A stretch of 49,572 bases of DNA from Acidimicrobiales bacterium (GTDB taxonomy: Bacteria; Actinomycetota; Acidimicrobiia; Acidimicrobiales; Iamiaceae). The notes under the pieces were generated by a model. That model saw nothing but the letters and a program-made list of their open reading frames with translations. It was not told where the DNA came from and ran no database searches. A program made the translations under genes and the position numbers. How positions within the stretch are numbered: the first letter of the stretch is position 1; the number at the start of each line of letters is the position of its first letter. The DNA is taken from positions 1 through 49,572 of the forward strand of contig DASQKY010000025.1 of the NCBI GenBank assembly GCA_035630295.1. The letters are read 5' to 3'. Positions 39,608 to 46,777 of the stretch are shown here, piece after piece.

Positions 39608-40897
39608 GTGGCCTCCCCGGTCGTGCTCACCGCCCGGGGCCACCCCCAGGTCGCCGCCTCCCACGCCAAGACCCTGGAGGTGACCCGCGACCCGGACCTC
39701 ACCGAGCGGGGGACCTGCATCCTGGGGGTGGACGGGCGGTGGGACGACACCGCCCTGCTCGGCCTCCGGGGCCGCCAGCGGATCACGCTGCGGGTCGGGG
39801 CCCGCACCGACGAGCTGGAGGCCACCGTCTCCCCCGGCTTCCTGGGGGGCCCGTCGCTGGTGGTCCGGCGGGGGGACGACCTGGCCGACCGGACCTTCGC
39901 CTACGCCGGCACCAAGGGCGCCGCCGGCCTGGACCGGGACCTGGTGGCCGCCCTGCGCCAGCCCGACGCCGTCCTGGAGGTCACGCTGACCCCGGTCGGG
40001 GGCGAGCCGCCCCCCGGCGTGCTCTACGTGGTGGGCCTGCCCATCGGGAACCACGAGGACCTGACGCCCCGGGGCCGGGCCGTGCTGGTCGCGGTGGACG
40101 TGGTGCTGGCCGAGGACACCCGCCGCTACCGCACCCTGGCTCGCGACCTGGGCCTGACGGCCAGGGACGTGCGCAGCCACCACCTGGGCAACGAGGCCGG
40201 GGCCGCCGACGCGCTGGTCGAGGCCCTGGCCGGCGGGGCCCGGGTGGCCCTGGTCAGCGACGCCGGCACCCCGGTGGTGAGCGACCCGGGCTACCCCCTG
40301 GTCCGCCGGGCCCGGCAGGCGGGGGTGACCGTCCGCCCCGTGCCCGGCCCCAGCGCCCCGGTGGTGGCCCTCAGCGCCGCCGGCATCCCCGCCGACCTGG
40401 TCACCTTCGCCGGGTTCCTGCCCCGCCGGGCCGCCGCCCGCCGGGCCTTCCTGGCCGACCTGGGCCGCCATCCCGGGGCCCTGGTGGTGTTCGAGGCCCC
40501 CCACCGCCTGGCCGCCACCCTGGCCGACCTGGACACCGTGCTCCCCGGCCGGGAGCTGTGCGTGGGCCGGGAGCTGACCAAGATCCACGAGGAGCTGGCC
40601 TGGACCACCACCGGGGATGCGGCCGAGGCCCTGGGCGCGGTCGAGCCCCGGGGTGAGTACACCCTGGTCATCGGGCCGGCCCCGGCCCCCGCCGCCCCCA
40701 CCGGCGTGGACGACGACACGGTGCAGCGCCTGGTCCGGGCCCTGGGCGACACGGTGCCCACCCGGACCCTGGCCGATGCCCTGGCCACCGCCACCGGGCT
40801 CTCCCGTCGCGACGCCTACCGCGCCGTCCTGGCCCTCCGCGACACCGACGACGACCCCGCCGGGGACGAGGGTGACCCGCCCGAGGGCGGCCGGTGA
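39608..40897 (+). CDS. rsmI: DUF371 domain fused to 16S rRNA (cytidine1402-2'-O)-methyltransferase RsmI
   Basis: A protein of 429 residues. Residues 1 to about 130 match DUF371, known mainly from archaea (ARGHPQVAASHAKTLEVTRD, LTERGTCILGV, and the later RTFAYAGTKGAAGLDR). Residues 138 to about 400 are RsmI: VVGLPIGNHEDLTPRG (142-157), EDTRRYRTL (169-177), SDAGTPVVSDPGYP (217-230), FEAPHR (295-300), RELTKIHEEL (321-330). RsmI adds a 2'-O-methyl to C1402 of 16S rRNA in the decoding centre. DUF371 has no known role; joined to an rRNA methyltransferase it may bind the 30S subunit. The gene starts 1 nt after the SPOUT gene stop and overlaps the next gene by 4 nt. Confidence 0.88.
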   Translation: MASPVVLTARGHPQVAASHAKTLEVTRDPDLTERGTCILGVDGRWDDTALLGLRGRQRITLRVGARTDELEATVSPGFLGGPSLVVRRGDDLADRTFAYAGTKGAAGLDRDLVAALRQPDAVLEVTLTPVGGEPPPGVLYVVGLPIGNHEDLTPRGRAVLVAVDVVLAEDTRRYRTLARDLGLTARDVRSHHLGNEAGAADALVEALAGGARVALVSDAGTPVVSDPGYPLVRRARQAGVTVRPVPGPSAPVVALSAAGIPADLVTFAGFLPRRAAARRAFLADLGRHPGALVVFEAPHRLAATLADLDTVLPGRELCVGRELTKIHEELAWTTTGDAAEALGAVEPRGEYTLVIGPAPAPAAPTGVDDDTVQRLVRALGDTVPTRTLADALATATGLSRRDAYRAVLALRDTDDDPAGDEGDPPEGGR

Positions 40898-41595
40898 ACC
40901 GGGACGACGGGGGCGCGCCGGCCGAGGGGGCCGTCCCGGTGGTACGGGGCCGGAAGGTGGAGGACCTGGGGAGCGACGAGCTGCGGGCCCTGGTGGAGGG
41001 CGCCACCCACGTGGTGGCCGACGTGGGGGCCGGCGACGGGCGCACCGCCCACCGGCTGGCCCGGGCTCACCCGGACTGGCTGGTGGTGGGGATCGACCCG
41101 GCCTGGACCCGCCTGTCGGCCACCAGCACCCGGGCCGCCCGCCGGCCGGAGAAGGGTGGGGCCCCCAACCTGGTGCTGGTCCGAGCGGCCGCCGAGGCCC
41201 TCCCCCCTCCCCTGGCCGGCATCGCCGACGAGGTCCTGGTCCTCATGCCCTGGGGTCGGCTGCTGGACGGGGTGGTGCGGGGTGACCCCGAGGTGTGCGG
41301 CGGCCTGCGGGCCCTGGCCTGCGAGGGCGCCTCCCTGGACGTCACCATCGGCACCAGCATCTGGCGCCCGCCGGTGCCCGTGGCCCTCCGCGACCTGCCG
41401 GAGCTGACCCCCGAGGCCGCCGGGGCCGACCTGGCTCCCCGCCTGGCCGCCGCCGGGTGGGCCCTCGACGAGGCCCGCCTCCTGGGCGTGGCCGAGTTGG
41501 AGGCCGGCACCTCGTCGTGGGCCCGCCGCCTCGACGCCCGGGGCGACGAGCGCGTCCTGCACCTCCGGGCCCACGCCGTCCCCCACCCCCGCTGA
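40894..41595 (+). CDS. KamB/NpmA-like 16S rRNA (adenine1408-N1)-methyltransferase family protein
   Basis: A Rossmann-fold SAM enzyme of 233 residues. It follows the KamB/NpmA family closely: VVRGRKVEDLGSDEL at the start, DVGAGDGRTAHRLARAHPDW, VGIDPAW, RPEKGGAPNLVLVRAAAEAL and DEVLVLMPWGRLLDGVV. The two tryptophans that clamp the flipped A1408 in NpmA/KamB correspond to W120 (MPWG) and W209 (TSSWARRL). In producers and some pathogens these enzymes give resistance to aminoglycosides. Here it sits in a chromosomal unit with RsmI and beside tlyA, so it may be a regular rRNA-modifying enzyme or a resistance determinant. Start overlaps rsmI (GTGA). Activity on A1408 is inferred. Confidence 0.82.
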   Translation: MNRDDGGAPAEGAVPVVRGRKVEDLGSDELRALVEGATHVVADVGAGDGRTAHRLARAHPDWLVVGIDPAWTRLSATSTRAARRPEKGGAPNLVLVRAAAEALPPPLAGIADEVLVLMPWGRLLDGVVRGDPEVCGGLRALACEGASLDVTIGTSIWRPPVPVALRDLPELTPEAAGADLAPRLAAAGWALDEARLLGVAELEAGTSSWARRLDARGDERVLHLRAHAVPHPR

Positions 41596-41604
41596 CGGCC
41601 GGGG

Positions 41605-42414
41605 TCAGGCCGGCGCCTCGGCCACCGCCGCCTCGACCAGGGCGGCCACGTCCACCGGGGCGCCGTCGGGGGTGCCGGCCCGGGCGTGGAGCAGGAACTC
41701 CACGTTGCCCTTGCGGCCCCGGATGGGCGAGGCCACCAGGCCCCGCACGGCCAGGCCGGTCCCGGCCGCGGCGGCGGCCACGTCGTGGAGGACGGCCCGC
41801 CACGTGCCGGGGTCGCGGATGATGCCCCGGGCCCGGCGGACCTCGTCGATGTCGGCCTCGTACTGGGGCTTGACCAGGGTGACCACGTCGGCCCCGGGGT
41901 CGAGGCACCCGGCCACCGCGGCCAGGAGGCGGGTCAACGACACCATGGAGGCGTCGGTGCTGGCGAAGCCGAAGGTGCCGGCCGCGGCCGGGGTCAGGCC
42001 CCGGGCGTCGGTGCGGTCCCGGGCGTCGACCCGGGGGTCGGCCAACAGGCGGGGGTGGAGGGCCGAGGGGCCGATGTCGACGGCCACCACCTCGGCCGCC
42101 CCCCGCTGGAGGAGGCAGTCCACGAAGCCGCCGGTGGAGGCGCCCACGTCCAGGGCCCGGCGGCCGGCCACGTCGATGGCCAGCCGTTCCAGGGCGTGGT
42201 CCAGCTTCTCCCCGGCCCGGCTGACGAAGCGGGGCAGCCGGGCCAGGGCCAGCACGTCGCTGGCCGCCACCCGGGTGGCCGGCGAGGTGACGGGCCCGCC
42301 GTTGCGGACCACGACGCCCTCCTCCACCAGGTCCTCGGCCTCGTCCTCGTCCGCGGCCAGGCCGCGGGCCACCAGCTCCCGGGTCACCGGGCGGCGGGGT
42401 TGGGGGCGGGGCAT
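41605..42414 (-). CDS. tlyA: TlyA-family 16S/23S rRNA (cytidine-2'-O)-methyltransferase
   Basis: A protein of 269 residues. An N-terminal S4 RNA-binding domain (1-60) is followed by FVSRAGEKLDHALE with K70 and the SAM site RRALDVGASTGGFVDCLLQRGA (86-107). VVTLVKPQYEAD and GNVEFLLHA are later motifs. In mycobacteria TlyA methylates 16S C1409 and 23S C1920 and its loss gives capreomycin resistance. It is convergent with the KamB-like gene, with only 9 nt between stops. A TACCAT box lies 8 nt before the ATG. It faces away from tRNA-Lys. Confidence 0.92.
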   Translation of the reverse strand: MPRPQPRRPVTRELVARGLAADEDEAEDLVEEGVVVRNGGPVTSPATRVAASDVLALARLPRFVSRAGEKLDHALERLAIDVAGRRALDVGASTGGFVDCLLQRGAAEVVAVDIGPSALHPRLLADPRVDARDRTDARGLTPAAAGTFGFASTDASMVSLTRLLAAVAGCLDPGADVVTLVKPQYEADIDEVRRARGIIRDPGTWRAVLHDVAAAAAGTGLAVRGLVASPIRGRKGNVEFLLHARAGTPDGAPVDVAALVEAAVAEAPA

Positions 42415-42422
42415 GCCCGCCG

Positions 42423-42428
42423 ATGGTA
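42423..42428 (-). promoter_or_regulatory. -10 box (TACCAT) for tlyA
   Basis: It lies 8 nt upstream of the ATG at 42414, with no Shine-Dalgarno sequence. Confidence 0.5.
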
Positions 42429-42460
42429 CGGAGCCCGGGCCGCCCGCCGAGCCTCTCGGG

Positions 42461-42466
42461 TACCGT
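42461..42466 (+). promoter_or_regulatory. -10 box (TACCGT) for tRNA-Lys
   Basis: It lies 19 nt before the mature 5' end of the tRNA, leaving a leader of about 13 nt for RNase P to remove. Confidence 0.45.
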
Positions 42467-42485
42467 GCGGTCACCCCGGGGACCG

Positions 42486-42558
42486 GGGCCACTAGCTCAA
42501 CTGGCAGAGCACCGGGCTTTTAACCCGTTGGTTCAGGGTTCGAGTCCCTGGTGGCCCA
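42486..42558 (+). tRNA. tRNA-Lys (anticodon UUU)
   Basis: A 73-nt cloverleaf. The acceptor GGGCCAC pairs with GTGGCCC, the D-stem GCTC with GAGC, the anticodon loop is CTTTTAA (anticodon TTT), and the T-stem CAGGG with CCCTG around TTCGAGT. The discriminator is A and CCA is not encoded. Position 27-43 is a C-U mismatch. The gene is followed closely by the mdh stop on the other strand. Confidence 0.95.
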
Positions 42559-42576
42559 CCCCCGGCCGGCGGGCGC

Positions 42577-43566
42577 TCAGACGAGGCCCAGCTCCCGGAC
42601 CGCGTCGCGCTCCTCGGCCAGCTCGGCGGCCGAGGCGTCGATGCGGGGGCGGGAGAAGTCGTCGATGTCCAGGCCCTGGACGATCTCCCACTCCCCGTCC
42701 CTGGTGGTGCACGGGAACGACGAGACCAGGCCCTCGGGCACGCCGTAGCTGCCGTCGGACACCACGGCCATCGACACCCAGTCGCCCTCGGGGGTGCCCT
42801 GCACCCAGTCGCGGACGTGGTCGATGGCGGCGCTGGCCGCGCTGGCCGCCGAGGACGCCCCCCGGGCCTCGATGATGGCCGCGCCCCGCTTGGCCACGGT
42901 GGGGATGTAGGTGTCGGCCACCCAGGCCTCGTCGCCCACCGCGTCGAAGGCGCTCTGCCCGTTCACCTGGGCGTGGACCAGGTCCGGGTACTGGGTGGTG
43001 GAGTGGTTGCCCCAGATGGTCATCTTGGTGACGTCGTTGACGCTGACCCCCAGGCGGGCCGCCAGCTGGGCCTTGGCCCGGTTGTGGTCCAGGCGGGTCA
43101 TGGCCGTGATGCGCCGGGGGTCGAGGCCCTCGGCGTTGGCCAGGGCGATGAGGGCGTTCGTGTTGGCCGGGTTGCCGACCACCAGGGCCCTGACCTCCGG
43201 CTTGGCCGCCCGGGCCAGGGCCTGGCCCTGGGGGCCGAAGATGCCGCCGTTGGCCCCCAGCAGGTCGGCCCGCTCCATGCCGGCCTTGCGGGGCATGGCC
43301 CCCACGAAGAACACGATGTCGGCGTCGCCGAAGGCCACCTCGGCGTCGTCGGTGCGCACCGTGTCGGCCAGCAGGGGGAAGGCGCAGTCGTCCAGCTCCA
43401 TGGCCACGCCCTCCAGGGCGCCCAGGGCCGGGGTGATCTCCAGCATCTGGAGGACGATCGGCGTGTCCGGCCCGAGCAGCGCCCCGCTGGCGATGCGGAA
43501 CAACAGGCCGTAGCCGATCTGGCCGGCGGCCCCGGTGACGGCGACGCGGACGGGCTCGGTGGTCAT
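42577..43566 (-). CDS. mdh: Malate dehydrogenase
   Basis: A protein of 329 residues oxidising malate to oxaloacetate with NAD+. [18 protein letters not shown] is the dinucleotide site, [13 protein letters not shown] carries substrate-binding arginines, [13 protein letters not shown] and the catalytic histidine in [12 protein letters not shown] are present. It is of the cytosolic-type family (320-330 residues) found in actinobacteria. A TAACCT box at 43608-43613 and GGAG 12 nt before the ATG give a leadered transcript. With icd at the other end of this region, two TCA-cycle genes lie here without being linked. Confidence 0.95.
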   Translation of the reverse strand: MTTEPVRVAVTGAAGQIGYGLLFRIASGALLGPDTPIVLQMLEITPALGALEGVAMELDDCAFPLLADTVRTDDAEVAFGDADIVFFVGAMPRKAGMERADLLGANGGIFGPQGQALARAAKPEVRALVVGNPANTNALIALANAEGLDPRRITAMTRLDHNRAKAQLAARLGVSVNDVTKMTIWGNHSTTQYPDLVHAQVNGQSAFDAVGDEAWVADTYIPTVAKRGAAIIEARGASSAASAASAAIDHVRDWVQGTPEGDWVSMAVVSDGSYGVPEGLVSSFPCTTRDGEWEIVQGLDIDDFSRPRIDASAAELAEERDAVRELGLV

Positions 43567-43695
43567 GCGATCAGGTCTCCTGGGAGGGGGCGGGAGGATC
43601 CGCTCGGAGGTTACCGAGGGCCCTCGGCACGCTCGACATCGACGCGCCGCCCCGCCCACCGCCCTCCCGGGGGCGCGCTCCCACCCTCGGGCGGC

Positions 43696-45288
43696 TCAGG
43701 CCGGGACCTGCTCCCGGGGGTCGTCGACGGCGGGGGCCGGTGGCTCCGGGGCCGGGGCGGCCTCGAAGTCGGCGGGGTCGGGCCGGCGGGTGCGCCACCA
43801 GTAGCGGTACGTGTAGGTCGACCAGTTGTTGGTGATGCGCCCGGAGGCCGTCTTGTACCAGCTGTGGCAGGCCCCGCCCCAGACCGTGCGCCGGAGCTCC
43901 TCGTCCAGCCTCGTGTTGGAGGCGGCCTGGGCCTCGGGCCGCACGTCCACCCAGGCCAGGCCATCCACGGCCAGGCGCCGGATGCAGCGCAGGGCGTAGC
44001 CGATCTGGCGCTCCAGCATGAAGATGATCGAGTTGTGGCCCAGGTTGGTGTTGGGCCCGTAGAGCATGAACAGGTTGGGGAAGCCGGCCACGGTGATGCC
44101 GAGGTGGGCCCGGGCGCCGTCGCACCACTCGTCGGCCAGCACCTTGCCGACCCGGCCGGTGACGTGGATGGGGGCCAGGAAGTCGGTGGCCCGGAAACCG
44201 GTCCCGAAGATCAGCGTGTCGACCGGGTGGCGGGTGTCTCCGGCCACCACCGCGTCGGGCTCGACCCGGTCGATGGGGTCGGTCACCACCCGGACGTGCG
44301 GGCGGTGCAGGGTGGGGTACCAGTCGTTGGAGATCAGGATGCGCCGGCAGCCCAGCGGGTCGTCAGGGACCACCGCGCTCTCGGGGAGGCCCGGGGTGAC
44401 GACCTTGCGGAGCCCGTGGCGGAACCGCTCCTGCCCGAGCCGGCCCAGCCGGGAGCCGTCCTTGAAGGCGACGAAGCGCCACTCGAACCGCAGGTAGACC
44501 GAGGCCCGGTAGGCCAGGCGAGCCAGGGCGAAGCGTCGGAGGATCCACCGGGACCGCTCCCCGATGGGCCCGTCGGGCTTGGGGGCCACGTAGTTGACGC
44601 TGCGCTGGAACAGGGTGAGCGAGCCCACCTGCTCGGCGATGGCGGGCACGAACTGGATGGCGCTGGCCCCGATGCCGACCACGCCCACGTGGCGGCCGGT
44701 CAGGTCCAGGTCGTGGTCCCACCGGGCCGAGTGGAAGGCCGGCCCGGCGAAGGTCTCCAGGCCGGGCAGGGCCGGGACGTAGGGGCGGTTGAGCTGGCCG
44801 GTGGCGGCCACCACCGCCTCGACCTCGTGGCTGGTCCCGTCGGCCAGGGCGACGGTCCACGTCGCCGTGTCGTCGTCGAAGGCCAGGCTGGTCACCTCGG
44901 CGCCGAAGCGGATCAGCCGGCGCACGTCGAAGTCGTCGGCCGTGCGCTCCAGGTGGCCGAGGATCTCGGCCTGCTCGGGGAACCTGCGGGTCCACCCCGG
45001 GTTGGGGGCGAAGGACAGCGAGTACAGGTGGGACGGCACGTCGCAGCCGGAGCCGGGGTAGGTGTTGTCGCGCCAGGTGCCACCCAGGCGGTCGGCCTTC
45101 TCGAACACGGTGACGTCGGTGATGCCGGCCTGCTGCAGTCGGATGGCCATGCCCAGGCCCCCGAAGCCGCTGCCGATGACGGCCACCCGGGGGGTGGGCA
45201 CGCCGGGGGGGACGGGCACCGGCCGGCGCCGGGTGGCGGCGCCGGCCGTGGCGAGGGCGCGACGCCCGAGGTCGCTCCAGCGGGCCAT
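43696..45288 (-). CDS. Flavin-containing (Baeyer-Villiger type) monooxygenase
   Basis: A protein of 530 residues. It has an FAD motif VIGSGFGGLG at 37-46, EKADRLGGTWRDNTYPGSGCDVPS, the Baeyer-Villiger fingerprint FAGPAFHSARWD, and a second dinucleotide site VGVVGIGASAIQFVPAIA. It uses NADPH and O2 to oxidise a ketone, cyclic compound or heteroatom; the substrate is unknown. MLYGPNTNLGHNS is typical of the family. A TACGGT box lies 7 nt before the ATG and a perfect palindrome at 45316-45335 covers the -35 region, so it should be repressed by a TetR-type regulator encoded elsewhere. Confidence 0.9.
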   Translation of the reverse strand: MARWSDLGRRALATAGAATRRRPVPVPPGVPTPRVAVIGSGFGGLGMAIRLQQAGITDVTVFEKADRLGGTWRDNTYPGSGCDVPSHLYSLSFAPNPGWTRRFPEQAEILGHLERTADDFDVRRLIRFGAEVTSLAFDDDTATWTVALADGTSHEVEAVVAATGQLNRPYVPALPGLETFAGPAFHSARWDHDLDLTGRHVGVVGIGASAIQFVPAIAEQVGSLTLFQRSVNYVAPKPDGPIGERSRWILRRFALARLAYRASVYLRFEWRFVAFKDGSRLGRLGQERFRHGLRKVVTPGLPESAVVPDDPLGCRRILISNDWYPTLHRPHVRVVTDPIDRVEPDAVVAGDTRHPVDTLIFGTGFRATDFLAPIHVTGRVGKVLADEWCDGARAHLGITVAGFPNLFMLYGPNTNLGHNSIIFMLERQIGYALRCIRRLAVDGLAWVDVRPEAQAASNTRLDEELRRTVWGGACHSWYKTASGRITNNWSTYTYRYWWRTRRPDPADFEAAPAPEPPAPAVDDPREQVPA

Positions 45289-45295
45289 GTCCCGG

Positions 45296-45301
45296 ACCGT
45301 A
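45296..45301 (-). promoter_or_regulatory. -10 box (TACGGT) for monooxygenase gene
   Basis: It lies 7 nt upstream of the ATG at 45288. TGGTCA at 45319-45324 could be the -35 with a 17-nt spacer. Confidence 0.5.
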
Positions 45302-45315
45302 CCGCCGCCGCACCG

Positions 45316-45335
45316 ACTTGACCAGTGGGTCAAGT
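45316..45335. promoter_or_regulatory. Perfect palindromic operator (8-4-8)
   Basis: ACTTGACC-AGTG-GGTCAAGT is an uninterrupted inverted repeat that overlaps the -35 region of the monooxygenase promoter. Its size and position fit a TetR-family operator. No regulator gene is adjacent. Confidence 0.65.
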
Positions 45336-45359
45336 TGGTGCCGGCCCGGAGGGTGGCGG

Positions 45360-46007
45360 TCAGAGGCGGTGGGTGACGAGGTCGACCACCGGGCGGCCGG
45401 CGGCCCGGGCCGCCGCCTCGTAGGCGGTGACGGGGCGGTCGGGTCGGGCCGCCGACGGGGATCCCAGGCGCCGCTCGGCGGCCAGGACGGCGCGCACCTG
45501 CTCGGCGTAGGGCGCCCAGTCGGTGGCCACCTGCAGCACCCCGCCCGGGGCCAGGACGTCGGCCACCCGGGCCACGAAGGCCCCGTCGACCAGGCGTCGC
45601 GGCCAGTGGCGGCGCTTGGGCCAGGGATCGGGGAACAGGACCCGCACGGCGGACAGGTCGCCGGGCCCGGCCCCGGCCAGCAGGTCCCGGGCGTCGCCCT
45701 CGTGGACCCGCACGTTGTCCAGCTCGGCCGCGTCGATGCCGGCCAGCAGGCGGGCCAGGCCGGGCCGGTGGAGCTCGACGGCCACCACGTCCTGATCGGG
45801 GTGGGCGCGGGCCCAGGCCACGGTGGCCTCCCCCGTGCCCGTCCCGACGTCGAGCAGCCGGGGGGCCCGCCGCCCGAACGACCGGTCGAGCCATGTCCCC
45901 AGCGGGCTCGCGGCGGCATCACCCAGGGCGTAGCGGGGCGCCAGCTCGACCAGGGCCCGGGCCTTGGTGGCCGACATCCGGCCCCGCTGCTTGGTGGTGG
46001 TCCGCAC
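45360..46007 (-). CDS. trmB: tRNA (guanine46-N7)-methyltransferase
   Basis: A SAM enzyme with the TrmB marks RLLDVGTGTGEATVAWARAH, VAVELHRPGLARLL and the catalytic [41 protein letters not shown] near the N-terminus is the usual family start region. It makes m7G46 in tRNA. The start is unclear: GTG at 46007 gives 215 residues, GTG at 46061 gives 233, and the longest frame (ATG at 46316) adds about 100 residues of low-complexity sequence. No TANNNT or Shine-Dalgarno clearly picks one. The stop is 25 nt from the operator of the monooxygenase gene. Confidence 0.85.
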   Translation of the reverse strand: MRTTTKQRGRMSATKARALVELAPRYALGDAAASPLGTWLDRSFGRRAPRLLDVGTGTGEATVAWARAHPDQDVVAVELHRPGLARLLAGIDAAELDNVRVHEGDARDLLAGAGPGDLSAVRVLFPDPWPKRRHWPRRLVDGAFVARVADVLAPGGVLQVATDWAPYAEQVRAVLAAERRLGSPSAARPDRPVTAYEAAARAAGRPVVDLVTHRL

Positions 46008-46402
46008 CCGGCCCCGGGCCGACCCTCCCGGCTCGCCCGACGCATCGGCCCCACCCCCCACCCCGGCCTCGTCCGGGTCGCCGGCCCGGCCTCCTGCCCC
46101 GGACCGAGGGTCGGCAGGGCCCGTCGGGGTGGCGACCGGTGGCGTGACGGCGGGCCGGGGGTGCCCGGTCGGGCCGGCATCGGCGGAGGGGGAGGAGGCG
46201 ATGGCCGCAGCGTCGCGCGTCCAGGGTGCCAGAGGGGTGTCCGCCAGCCGGTTCGCCGTCGCCGAGACGCCCGGAGGCACCGAGGCCACACGCCGGCCCG
46301 CCGTCGCCCGGAGCACCCGGGGCGCGGGGGTCGCCCACGGGCCCGCCGTCGCCGAGACGCCCGGTGCCGGCCGCCGTCCCGGGCGCGCGACGATCGACGG
46401 CC
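46008..46402. other. Low-complexity region upstream of trmB
   Basis: This 395-bp stretch between the trmB core and the cyclotransferase gene is very GC-rich and nearly free of TA steps. It may encode a disordered trmB N-terminus on the minus strand. It holds a 21-bp direct repeat (46254-46274 and 46344-46364). No separate gene was seen. Confidence 0.5.
46254..46364 (+). repeat. 21-bp direct repeat pair
   Basis: CGCCGTCGCCGAGACGCCCGG occurs at 46254-46274 and 46344-46364, 90 bp apart, with a related partial copy between them. It suggests an old local duplication. Confidence 0.75.
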
Positions 46403-46774
46403 ATGGCCCCGCCGCTGTTCGTCTACGGCACCCTCATGCCCGGCCACCTGCGGTGGGGGGTGCTCGAGCCCCACGCCGTCGGATGGCGCCCGGCCGCCGT
46501 CGAGGGCCACCTCTACGACTCGGGCCGCGGGTGGCCGGCCGCGGTGTTCACCCCCGGCGACGACCTGGTGCGGGGGTGGGCGGTCGACCTCCAACCCGAG
46601 GTGGTGGCCGTGGTCCTGGCTCACCTGGACGAGGTGGAGGGGGTGGCCGAGGGCCTGTTCCGCCGGATCGAGGTCACCCTCCTGGGCGGTGAACCCGTCA
46701 CCGCCTACGAGCTGGCCACCCCGCCCGACGGCCTGGCCCGCATCGCCGAGTGGACCCCCGGCGACGAGGCCTGA
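46403..46774 (+). CDS. Gamma-glutamylcyclotransferase-like (AIG2 family) protein
   Basis: A protein of 123 residues. The fold signature LFVYGTLMPGHLRWGVLEP is at the N-terminus (YGTL binds the substrate carbonyl) and the acidic catalytic position probably lies in LDEVEGVAEGLFRRIEV. Family members release 5-oxoproline from gamma-glutamyl peptides, or act on other gamma-glutamyl amines. The start ATG at 46403 is chosen because it gives the family N-terminus; upstream codons are low complexity. GACGAT 8 nt upstream is a weak -10. It is convergent with the aldehyde dehydrogenase gene (3 nt apart). Confidence 0.85.
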   Translation: MAPPLFVYGTLMPGHLRWGVLEPHAVGWRPAAVEGHLYDSGRGWPAAVFTPGDDLVRGWAVDLQPEVVAVVLAHLDEVEGVAEGLFRRIEVTLLGGEPVTAYELATPPDGLARIAEWTPGDEA

Positions 46775-46777
46775 CCA

